In this document: positions 44,510 through 51,458 of the stretch, one piece after another | How positions within the stretch are numbered: position 1 is the first letter of the stretch | How the letters are laid out: the number at the start of each line of letters is the position of its first letter | The notes under the pieces: model-generated | Seen by the model: the letters and a program-made list of their open reading frames with translations, nothing else | Databases searched by the model: none | What the model was told of the DNA's origin: nothing | Position numbers and translations under genes: made by a program | From: Pollutiaquabacter aromativorans | Lineage (GTDB): Bacteria; Bacteroidota; Bacteroidia; AKYH767-A; 2013-40CM-41-45 | DNA: 64,000 nt | NCBI GenBank assembly: GCA_049177215.1 | Contig: CP185379.1 | Coordinates: 1,922,001 to 1,986,000 of the forward strand | Reading direction: 5' to 3'

Positions 44510-45253
44510 ATGTTCAACCTGATCGCATTCTTGCTGCTCGCCTTCTTATCGGAAATCGTCGGGACAATCGGCGGTTTCGGATCGTCCGTCTTTTTCGTTC
44601 CGATCGCCCAGTTTTTGTTCGACTTTCAGACGGTCCTGATGTTGACAGCCATTCTGCACGATTTCAGCAATACCGCAAAGCTCTTCTTGTTTTACCGGCA
44701 CTTGGACTTCCGGCTATTGCTGCTCTACGGCATTCCCAGCACGGTATTCGTCATTCTTGGCGCCTGGTTGAGCAAGGATCTTTACCTCCAATATCTGGAA
44801 TTGATCCTGGGCGTGTTTCTGCTGCTGTTCGGGAGTTTTGTCATGATGTACCCGAGCTTCCGGTTGTCACAAGACCGGGTCAGCGCGGTCACGGGCGGAT
44901 CGGTTGCCGGATTCCTCGCGGGATTGATCGGGACCGGTGGCGCCATTCGTGGTATGAGCCTGGCCGCCTTCGATCTGGAGAAGTCCACTTTCATCGCCAC
45001 ATCCGCAGGCATCGACTTCTTTGTCGACCTCAGCCGCACTATCGTCTACTGGCAAAACGGTTTTTACCGATCGGAATTCAGTTGGTACATCCCCCTCTTG
45101 ATCCTGATCGCCTTTGCAGGCTCTTATGCGGGGAAACGACTGTTGGGGAAAATAGCTCAGCCCACTTTTCGCAAGATCGTACTCAGTCTGCTGATCCTGA
45201 TCGGCATTACCATGATCGTAAAAACCCTAACGGGTAATGGACTGGCTGTATGA
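44510..45253 (+). CDS. TauE/SafE family (sulfite exporter-like) permease
   Basis: A 247-residue inner-membrane protein with seven to eight segments. The two family repeats are visible: EIVGTIGGFGSSVFFVPIAQFL and GSVAGFLAGLIGTGGAIRGM. Members move organosulfur anions or sulfite/sulfide, but most have no proven substrate. Its 3' end overlaps the convergent DsbD_2-type gene by 27 bases. A longer frame starting at 44482 is a shadow. Confidence 0.88.
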   Translation: MFNLIAFLLLAFLSEIVGTIGGFGSSVFFVPIAQFLFDFQTVLMLTAILHDFSNTAKLFLFYRHLDFRLLLLYGIPSTVFVILGAWLSKDLYLQYLELILGVFLLLFGSFVMMYPSFRLSQDRVSAVTGGSVAGFLAGLIGTGGAIRGMSLAAFDLEKSTFIATSAGIDFFVDLSRTIVYWQNGFYRSEFSWYIPLLILIAFAGSYAGKRLLGKIAQPTFRKIVLSLLILIGITMIVKTLTGNGLAV

Positions 45254-45925
45254 AGCCTTGTGGTTCCGGCAACAATCCTTCGGGTTGGTCGTCAGTCCCC
45301 GGATGATCAAGAGCACGCCGATCACTATAGCGATAACCGGCGTCAATTGGCGAACTGCCTTTTGAAACCGGAAGCCGAAAAAACTGCCGGCAACCGTCAT
45401 GGCAAACATGGCCGGTACCGTACCCAATCCGAACAGGAACATATAGGTCGCACTGGACACGACATCTCCCGTCGCGACCGCGGCTGCAACGGCCAGGTAC
45501 ACCATCCCACACGGTAACAATCCATTTACCAAGCCGATGGCAAAGAGACGTGTGCCGGAATGCGAAGAAAAAAGTTTCCGGAAACCGGAACGAATGACGC
45601 CGGTCCATTTTGCTGAGGAGGCTGAAAGCCGTTCCAGGTAGCGCGCGATCACCGGTACCGCTACCGCGAGCAGGATCAACAGTCCGGAAGCGATCGACAA
45701 GTAACGTTGAAATCCCGCCATCGCGATGGTATGCCCGATCAGTCCTGCCAGTACCCCGAGGAACGTATAGGTAACGACCCTCCCACTGTTGTACATCAAT
45801 CGTCCGAAGAGGAACCGCCAGCTCGCCTTGTCCTGTAACGGAAGGCTGAGCGCGATCGGTCCGCACATGCCAACACAATGCAGGCTGCCGACAAAACCGA
45901 CGATGAGTGCGGAATACAGGAACAT
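45227..45925 (-). CDS. DsbD_2/TauE-like membrane protein of the cbb3 oxidase operon
   Basis: A 232-residue protein with six membrane segments. It has the HCVGMCGPIALSLPLQ motif at the N-terminus, NGLLPCGMVYLAVAAA in the middle and a His/Cys tail (KDCCRNHK). This family (often labelled sulfite exporter TauE/SafE or cytochrome biogenesis) is regularly the last gene of the cbb3 operon in Bacteroidota and is thought to act in copper or thiol supply. It starts two bases after ccoH ends. Confidence 0.82.
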   Translation of the reverse strand: MFLYSALIVGFVGSLHCVGMCGPIALSLPLQDKASWRFLFGRLMYNSGRVVTYTFLGVLAGLIGHTIAMAGFQRYLSIASGLLILLAVAVPVIARYLERLSASSAKWTGVIRSGFRKLFSSHSGTRLFAIGLVNGLLPCGMVYLAVAAAVATGDVVSSATYMFLFGLGTVPAMFAMTVAGSFFGFRFQKAVRQLTPVIAIVIGVLLIIRGLTTNPKDCCRNHKASYSQSITR

Positions 45926-45927
45926 CT

Positions 45928-46371
45928 TCAGTTGATGAGGACTTTCTCCTGCTGATAGAAAGGCTTACCCGCGTGATTCCACTGTACCTGGACGTTCCAC
46001 CAGCCCTGCTTGACTTTCTCCGTTGCGATCCGCTGCTCGTTGGCTGATCCGGAGTTCACCGGAACGGTAAAATCAAGTTTCGCATTGTCCGGACGAAAGA
46101 AGCGCACCTCGCCGGTCATTTGTCCTGATTGATGGTCTTCCGGGTAACGGATCACGACTTCACCCGGCCCGGCTACCACGGTAAGCTTACCCGAGAGCGC
46201 GAGGGTGTTTTTCTCCTGATCGATCTGCTCCTGATACTTGAGCTCCTTTTCATAGTACTTATCCGTCACCAGGTCGACCTGCTGTTGAGAGCATTGGTAG
46301 ACCAGGTTGAGAATGAACGCGACGAACAAACCGGCCGCGACGACAATTCCGAATCCCCAGTTGAAGCGCAT
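45928..46371 (-). CDS. ccoH: CcoH/FixH assembly protein of cbb3 oxidase
   Basis: A 147-residue protein with one membrane segment (FGIVVAAGLFVAFILNLVYQC) and a periplasmic domain containing YYEKELKYQEQIDQ and GWWNVQVQW, the FixH hallmark. It stabilises the oxidase during assembly. The ATG at 46371 gives a proper family N-terminus (MRFNWGFG); the GTG upstream would overlap ccoG by 41 bases and is rejected. The gap to ccoG is 4 bases. Confidence 0.88.
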   Translation of the reverse strand: MRFNWGFGIVVAAGLFVAFILNLVYQCSQQQVDLVTDKYYEKELKYQEQIDQEKNTLALSGKLTVVAGPGEVVIRYPEDHQSGQMTGEVRFFRPDNAKLDFTVPVNSGSANEQRIATEKVKQGWWNVQVQWNHAGKPFYQQEKVLIN

Positions 46372-46375
46372 GTTG

Positions 46376-47788
46376 CTATTGTTTAGTATTGGGTCCCATG
46401 AAATTCGTTTCCACACGATCGATCTCCTTGCCCGCAGACTTAACGCTGATCACGACCGGCGTTTTGATCTGGTGGATCTGGTTCCGATCCAGGACGATAA
46501 AGAAAACACCTTCCGCCAATGAATCCTGCCGGACCATGTTCAGTTCCTGGCCCACATACCTGATCTCACCGGCTGGCGATACCAAGTCGACATCCAACGG
46601 AAGATCGTTAAACGTCTTGTTGACGATCTGAATGTTGTAGAGGTTGGAGATCGTACCGTCAGTTAGCTGCTGGTACATCTGTCCAGGCGTCCGCAGCACG
46701 GTCGTTTCCACATCGGAGCGGAGCACCAGCAAGGTGATCAGCGTGGTCAGCAGCACCAACAAGACCGCGATGTAGCCGATGATCCTGGCCGTAAACCGGA
46801 ACCGCTCCTTGTTCGCGATATTGTTCTCACTTGCCCAGCGGATAAGCCCTTTCGGAAATCCCACATGGTCCATGATGTTGTCACACGCGTCGATGCAGGC
46901 CGTACAGTTCACACACTCCAGCTGAGTACCGTTCCGGATATCGATACCCGTCGGGCAGACATTCACGCACTGGTGGCAGTCGATGCAATCGCCCAACTTC
47001 CTATCCTCGCCTTTATGGATCTTGCCACGCGGTTCTCCGCGCTGGTAGTCGTAGGCGATGACCATCGAATTACGATCAAGCAAAACTCCCTGTAACCGGC
47101 CGTAGGGACAAACAACGATACAGGCCTGCTCCCGGAAGCGGGTATACACAAGGAAGAAGACAAACGTGAATACCACCAGCGCGACGAACCCCACCATGTG
47201 GGCGAAAGGGCCGTCCACAGCCAACAATTTCAACTGGTCGATGCCGATGATATAGGCCAGAAAAGTATTCGCAATGACGAAGGAGATCAGGAAGAAGGCT
47301 ATGTACTTACCCGTCTTCTTCAGCAATTTGTCCGGCGTCCAGGGTGCCTTGTCGAGGGCCTTTTGCTGGGTGTAATCGCCTTCAATCCAGTACTCGATTT
47401 TCCGGAAGACCATTTCCATGAAGATGGTCTGTGGACAGGCCCATCCGCACCATACGCGACCGAAGATGACCGTGAACAGGATGATGAAGACGACGAACGT
47501 CAGCATCGCCAGCACGAAGAGGAAGAAATCCTGCGGCCAGAACGGAATGCCGAAGAGAATGAACTTCCGCTCGATGATGTTGAATAACATCAACGGATGT
47601 CCGTTCACCTTGATGAACGGTGTACCAAAGAGGAAGGTCAGCAGGATGATGCTGACCCATGTCCTCTTATTATAAAGGGGACCTTTCGGTTTCTGGGGAT
47701 AGATCCAGGCCCGATTCCCTTCTTTACTAATGGTCGAGACGCTGTCTCTGAATGAACCCGGATCGCCCGGTCGAGCTTGAGATGCCAT
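46376..47788 (-). CDS. ccoG: CcoG/RdxA iron-sulfur accessory protein of cbb3 oxidase
   Basis: A 470-residue inner-membrane ferredoxin-like protein that helps deliver copper to the oxidase. It has five membrane segments, the loop GWACPQTIFMEMVFRKIEYW, two [4Fe-4S] motifs (CIDCHQCVNVCPTGI and CVNCTACIDACDNIM), and a C-terminal immunoglobulin-like domain after the last helix. This matches CcoG in full length. Confidence 0.95.
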   Translation of the reverse strand: MASQARPGDPGSFRDSVSTISKEGNRAWIYPQKPKGPLYNKRTWVSIILLTFLFGTPFIKVNGHPLMLFNIIERKFILFGIPFWPQDFFLFVLAMLTFVVFIILFTVIFGRVWCGWACPQTIFMEMVFRKIEYWIEGDYTQQKALDKAPWTPDKLLKKTGKYIAFFLISFVIANTFLAYIIGIDQLKLLAVDGPFAHMVGFVALVVFTFVFFLVYTRFREQACIVVCPYGRLQGVLLDRNSMVIAYDYQRGEPRGKIHKGEDRKLGDCIDCHQCVNVCPTGIDIRNGTQLECVNCTACIDACDNIMDHVGFPKGLIRWASENNIANKERFRFTARIIGYIAVLLVLLTTLITLLVLRSDVETTVLRTPGQMYQQLTDGTISNLYNIQIVNKTFNDLPLDVDLVSPAGEIRYVGQELNMVRQDSLAEGVFFIVLDRNQIHQIKTPVVISVKSAGKEIDRVETNFMGPNTKQ

Positions 47789-47801
47789 GATTACTGTTCA
47801 C

Positions 47802-48779
47802 TTACTTCGCCGCCACCGCTGGCGCAGCCGCAGAGTCGGCCGGAACTGCCGACGACGAATCGGAAGGCGCTGCTCCTGCTTCAATCCATTTATCGCCCTG
47901 CGGTTCTTTTGCTCCGGGCGGATTGGTTCCATGTAAGGTAAGAATGAAACTGCCTACTTCCTGAATCTGCTTGGGTGAGAGCTGGCTCTTCCAACTGATC
48001 ATACCTTTAGCCGGTACCCCCTCCGTAACCGTGCGGAAAATATTCTTGATGCCTCCACCATGGATCCAGAAATCGTCGGTGAGGTTCGGACCAACCGTAC
48101 CCTGCCCCTTATCGCCATGACAAGCGACGCAATTCTTCGTATAGACTTCAAGTCCCGACGCAATTGCCCCCGCCTCGGTCAAAGCAACGACGTTGGCTTC
48201 GGTCACAAAATCCGCACTGGCTTTCATGCGCGCTTCCTTGGCCTGCTCGGCTTCCTTCATGGCGTCCTGGTACTCGGCCAACTGAAGTTTTCCGGTGCCG
48301 CTGACGTGGTAACTCACGAGGTACACCAAGGCGAACACGATGGTGAAGTAAAATCCCCATTTCCACCAGGGCGGCAATTGGTTGTCCAATTCCTGGATGC
48401 CGTCATAATTATGATGCAACATGACATCCTCTTCCTTCTCGACCGGGACGGAAGCGGTGAGCGACTGCATCAGTTTACTCCAGGCCGTGTCCTTGCGACG
48501 ATATTCCGTGGCGGCCGTGCTTGCGGCAGCCGGCAGGCCGGACTTTTCCTGAATGGTCCTGCTGAGCGAGTTTACCGCTTGAGACAGGGCGATGATCACA
48601 ATGACAAGAATGAACGCGACCAACAGCCAGATGTAAAAGGATGGCTCGAGGAAGGCCTGTGGAACCTGTGCCGGAGTTTTCTGTGCGGCAGCATCTCCGG
48701 CGGCTTGCGCACCGGCGGTGACCGTCAGCAGGCTCAGCAAACCTGTAACGAGTAACCGGTTCTTATAGATGGTGTTCAT
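47802..48779 (-). CDS. ccoP: cbb3 oxidase subunit CcoP (single-haem form)
   Basis: The electron-entry cytochrome c subunit, 325 residues. Two membrane segments are seen: one near residues 44-67 and the FixP_N helix (LPPWWKWGFYFTIVFALVYLVSYHVSG) near 119-145. Only one haem motif is present, CVACHGDKGQG (C217, C220, H221), with a Met ligand candidate in KGMISWKSQL, whereas proteobacterial CcoP has two. A low-complexity Ala/Ser/Pro tail follows. The reduced haem number must be read as a lineage feature or a true loss. Confidence 0.9.
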   Translation of the reverse strand: MNTIYKNRLLVTGLLSLLTVTAGAQAAGDAAAQKTPAQVPQAFLEPSFYIWLLVAFILVIVIIALSQAVNSLSRTIQEKSGLPAAASTAATEYRRKDTAWSKLMQSLTASVPVEKEEDVMLHHNYDGIQELDNQLPPWWKWGFYFTIVFALVYLVSYHVSGTGKLQLAEYQDAMKEAEQAKEARMKASADFVTEANVVALTEAGAIASGLEVYTKNCVACHGDKGQGTVGPNLTDDFWIHGGGIKNIFRTVTEGVPAKGMISWKSQLSPKQIQEVGSFILTLHGTNPPGAKEPQGDKWIEAGAAPSDSSSAVPADSAAAPAVAAK

Positions 48780-48794
48780 ATGCGGGATGGTTGT

Positions 48795-48983
48795 TTACGG
48801 TTGTGTGGTATCGTTGGTGATGGAATCGTGCAGCGGCATTTCGCCGAGTTCCTGCATTTCTTTGTTATCGGCTTTCCAGAAGAGCCAGAAGGTCAGCCCG
48901 ACAAAGAAGGCGAAGAATACGATCAGCAGGAACAGCGGATAGCTGTCGATGCCTTCGATTCCTTTGAAATAGTTCTTGAACAT
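48795..48983 (-). CDS. ccoQ: cbb3 oxidase small subunit CcoQ-like
   Basis: A 62-residue protein with one membrane segment (YPLFLLIVFFAFFVGLTFWLFW) followed by a short charged cytoplasmic tail. Position (between ccoNO and ccoP), size and topology fit CcoQ/FixQ, which stabilises the core complex. Sequence conservation in this family is low, so position carries much of the call. Confidence 0.8.
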   Translation of the reverse strand: MFKNYFKGIEGIDSYPLFLLIVFFAFFVGLTFWLFWKADNKEMQELGEMPLHDSITNDTTQP

Positions 48984-48989
48984 GACGGA

Positions 48990-51110
48990 TCAGCGTGAAG
49001 CGGTTTCAGAAGCTTTGATATCCTTACCAAGGCGTTGCATGTAAGCGATCAAGGCGATCACTTCTTTTCCAGGATCCACTTCGATGCCGTTTTTCTTGAG
49101 GTCCGCGGCGATCATATCGGATTGCTTTTTCAGATCCGCGCCGGCCTGGTCGGCATATCCTTCCGGATACGGCACACCCAGACTCTGCATGGTTTTGATC
49201 TTCGCGGCCGTATTGGCGGTGCTGAGATCGTTTTCGATCAGGAACATGTAGGACGGCATGATCGAACCGGGCGACATCGTGGACGGATCCATGAAGTGGT
49301 TAAAGTGCCAGGAGTTCGGATAGCGACCGCCTTCGCGTGCCAGATCCGGTCCCGTACGTTTGGAGCCCCACTGGAACGGGTGGTCGTAGACGAATTCACC
49401 CGATTTGGAGTATTCACCGTAGCGTTCGGTTTCGGAACGGAACGGGCGGATCATCTGCGAGTGGCAGTTGTAGCAACCTTCGCGGATGTAGATGTCGCGG
49501 CCTTCCAGTTCGAGCGGCGTATACGGCTTGACTGAAGCTATGGTCGGGATATTCGATTTGATGGTCAGCATCGGGATGATCTCGACCAGTCCACCGATCA
49601 GGATCATCACCAGGCTGAGCAACAGCATTTGAACCGGGCGACGTTCGATCCAACGGTGCCAGTGACCCTTGTCCTCCGGAGCGACTTTCTCCAATGCTGG
49701 TGCTTCCGCATCTTCATTGGCGACAAAGCTGCCTGCACCCATGGTTTTAACAAGGTTGTAAACCATGACGAACGATCCGATGATGTAGAGCGTACCACCC
49801 ACCACACGCAGTTTGTACATCGGCAGGATCTGTACTACGGTTTCGAGGAAGTTCGGGTATTTCAATACGCCGTCCGGAGTGAACTGCTTCCACATCAGCG
49901 ATTGCGTAAAGCCTGCCCAGTAAAGCGGAATCGCATAGAAGAGGATGCCGAGGGTGGCCATCCAGAAGTGGAAATTGGCCAGTTTGCGTGAATGCAGGTT
50001 GGTCCGATAGAGTCTTGGGATCAACCAGTACAGGATGCCGAAGGTCAACATCCCGTTCCAGCCGAGCGCGCCGATGTGCACGTGTGCAATGGTCCAGTCG
50101 GTATAGTGCGAAATCGCGTTGACGTTCTTCGTCGACAACATGGGGCCTTCGAAGGTGGACATACCATACGCGGTAACGGCCACGACCATGAACTTCAGGA
50201 TCGGATTCTCGCGAACACGGTCCCAGGCGCCACGGAGGGTCAGCAAGCCGTTGATCATACCGCCCCAAGACGGAGCAATCAGCATTACGGAGAAGACTAC
50301 GCCGAGCGACTGCGCCCAATCCGGAAGAGAGGTATACAACAAGTGGTGCGGACCAGCCCAGATATAGAGGAAGATCAACGCCCAGAAGTGGATGATGGAA
50401 AGTTTGTACGAGTACACCGGACGCTCAGCGGCTTTCGGCATGAAGTAGTACATCAGGCCCAGGTACGGCGTGGTCAGGAAGAACGCGACCGCGTTGTGGC
50501 CGTACCACCACTGCACCAAGGCATCCTGCACTCCGGCGAAAACGGAATAACTCTTGAGGAAGTTAACCGGAAGCGCGAGGGAATTCACGATGTGCAACAC
50601 CGCAACGGTCACCACGGTGGCGATATAGAACCAGATCGCCACATAGAGATGCCGCTCCCGGCGCTTGATGATCGTTCCGAACATGTTGATCGCAAAAACG
50701 ACCCAAACGAGCGCGATCATGATGTCGATGGGCCATTCCAGCTCGGCATACTCCTTACTCGTCGTGATACCCAACGGAAGCGTAACAGCGGCGGCGACGA
50801 TGATCAATTGCCAGCCCCAGAAGTGGATGCGGCTCAAGGCATCGCTGAACATGCGTGCCTTCAGCAGGCGCTGTAAAGAATAGTAGACGCCCATGAAAAT
50901 TCCGTTGCCGACGAAGGCGAAAATCACCGCGTTCGTGTGCAGCGGGCGAAGGCGTCCGAAATTAAAGTAGGGCGCAAGGTTGAACTTGTTGCTGGTCATT
51001 TCCAGCGCCACCCAAAGGCCGACCAGGAATCCGACTAAGCCCCAGACAATGGTGGCAATCGCGAAGTCCCGGACGATCTTGTTGTCGTAACGGAATTTTT
51101 CTGTGATCAT
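48990..51110 (-). CDS. ccoNO: cbb3 oxidase, fused CcoN-CcoO subunits
   Basis: Catalytic haem-copper subunit I joined to the monohaem cytochrome c subunit II in 706 residues. The CcoN part (to about 480) holds RPLHTNAVIF (haem His), WWYGHNAVAFFLTTPYLG and AGPHHLLYTSLPDW (copper and active-site ligands), and HYTDWTIAHVHIGALGWNGM (haem ligands). The linker is rich in Ala/Glu. The CcoO part has one anchor, then GCYNCHSQMIRPF (C546, C549, H550), WGSKRTGPDLAREGGRY and MSPGSIMPSY. This fusion is usual in Bacteroidota. It reduces oxygen at low concentration and pumps protons. Confidence 0.95.
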   Translation of the reverse strand: MITEKFRYDNKIVRDFAIATIVWGLVGFLVGLWVALEMTSNKFNLAPYFNFGRLRPLHTNAVIFAFVGNGIFMGVYYSLQRLLKARMFSDALSRIHFWGWQLIIVAAAVTLPLGITTSKEYAELEWPIDIMIALVWVVFAINMFGTIIKRRERHLYVAIWFYIATVVTVAVLHIVNSLALPVNFLKSYSVFAGVQDALVQWWYGHNAVAFFLTTPYLGLMYYFMPKAAERPVYSYKLSIIHFWALIFLYIWAGPHHLLYTSLPDWAQSLGVVFSVMLIAPSWGGMINGLLTLRGAWDRVRENPILKFMVVAVTAYGMSTFEGPMLSTKNVNAISHYTDWTIAHVHIGALGWNGMLTFGILYWLIPRLYRTNLHSRKLANFHFWMATLGILFYAIPLYWAGFTQSLMWKQFTPDGVLKYPNFLETVVQILPMYKLRVVGGTLYIIGSFVMVYNLVKTMGAGSFVANEDAEAPALEKVAPEDKGHWHRWIERRPVQMLLLSLVMILIGGLVEIIPMLTIKSNIPTIASVKPYTPLELEGRDIYIREGCYNCHSQMIRPFRSETERYGEYSKSGEFVYDHPFQWGSKRTGPDLAREGGRYPNSWHFNHFMDPSTMSPGSIMPSYMFLIENDLSTANTAAKIKTMQSLGVPYPEGYADQAGADLKKQSDMIAADLKKNGIEVDPGKEVIALIAYMQRLGKDIKASETASR

Positions 51111-51283
51111 AAATCTTCGGTTGATGTGGATTGTTGTTTTTGGGGCTCGTCTTCGAAAAGCATCCTGACGGATGGGGTGTATTCATCTTCATACTGGCCG
51201 TCCCTTACGCTCCAGATGAACGCCACGAGAAATCCGATGGCCAGCAGGAGACTGAAGATGATCAGGAGGAAGATGACACTCAC
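51107..51283 (-). CDS. ccoS: CcoS/FixS cbb3 maturation protein (58 residues)
   Basis: Reading the minus strand from a GTG at 51283 gives a 58-residue protein that starts MSVIFLLIIFSLLLAIGFLV and continues AFIWSVRDGQYEDEYTPSVR, the hallmark of CcoS: one membrane helix, then the short G-Q-Y-E/D-D-x-x-x-P-x-x-R-M-L motif. It is needed for cofactor insertion into CcoN. Its stop overlaps the ccoNO ATG by four bases (ATGA). It is the first gene of the operon and short enough to be missed by length filters. Confidence 0.92.
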   Translation of the reverse strand: MSVIFLLIIFSLLLAIGFLVAFIWSVRDGQYEDEYTPSVRMLFEDEPQKQQSTSTEDL

Positions 51284-51301
51284 GTGACGGAAACTTTTGC
51301 G

Positions 51302-51345
51302 TAAAAATATCCCTGACAGGCAGGCCTGAAGATGATTCTAATCAG
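51302..51345 (-). promoter_or_regulatory. FNR-type operator and -7 box of the cbb3 operon
   Basis: ATGATTCTAATCAG (51332-51345) contains the FNR core TGAT-N4-ATCA exactly. On the minus strand TATTTTTA (51302-51309) matches the -7 consensus TAnnTTTG at 7 of 8, and the operator centre lies 36.5 bases before the downstream end of that box. With a start about four bases past the box, the operator would sit near -41, the class II activator position. The ccoS GTG follows 19 bases later. Confidence 0.6.
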
Positions 51346-51458
51346 CCTAAAATATGATTTCTGTCAGACGCTTCACTTAGTTCTATATAACTAATCTTCA
51401 ATTACTTATCAACAATGCGGGCAAAGCATCGCATTTTCGCCCACCTCAGCAATTCCCA

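Noticed and set aside
44482..45237. Longer frame (251 residues) overlapping tauE on the same strand
   Set aside because: It is Arg/His/Pro-rich and hydrophilic, while the frame starting at 44510 shows membrane helices and both TauE repeats.
51400..51416. A second FNR-like site (AATTACTTATCAA) upstream of ccoS
   Set aside because: Only one half-site matches; the other half has 1 of 5 bases right.
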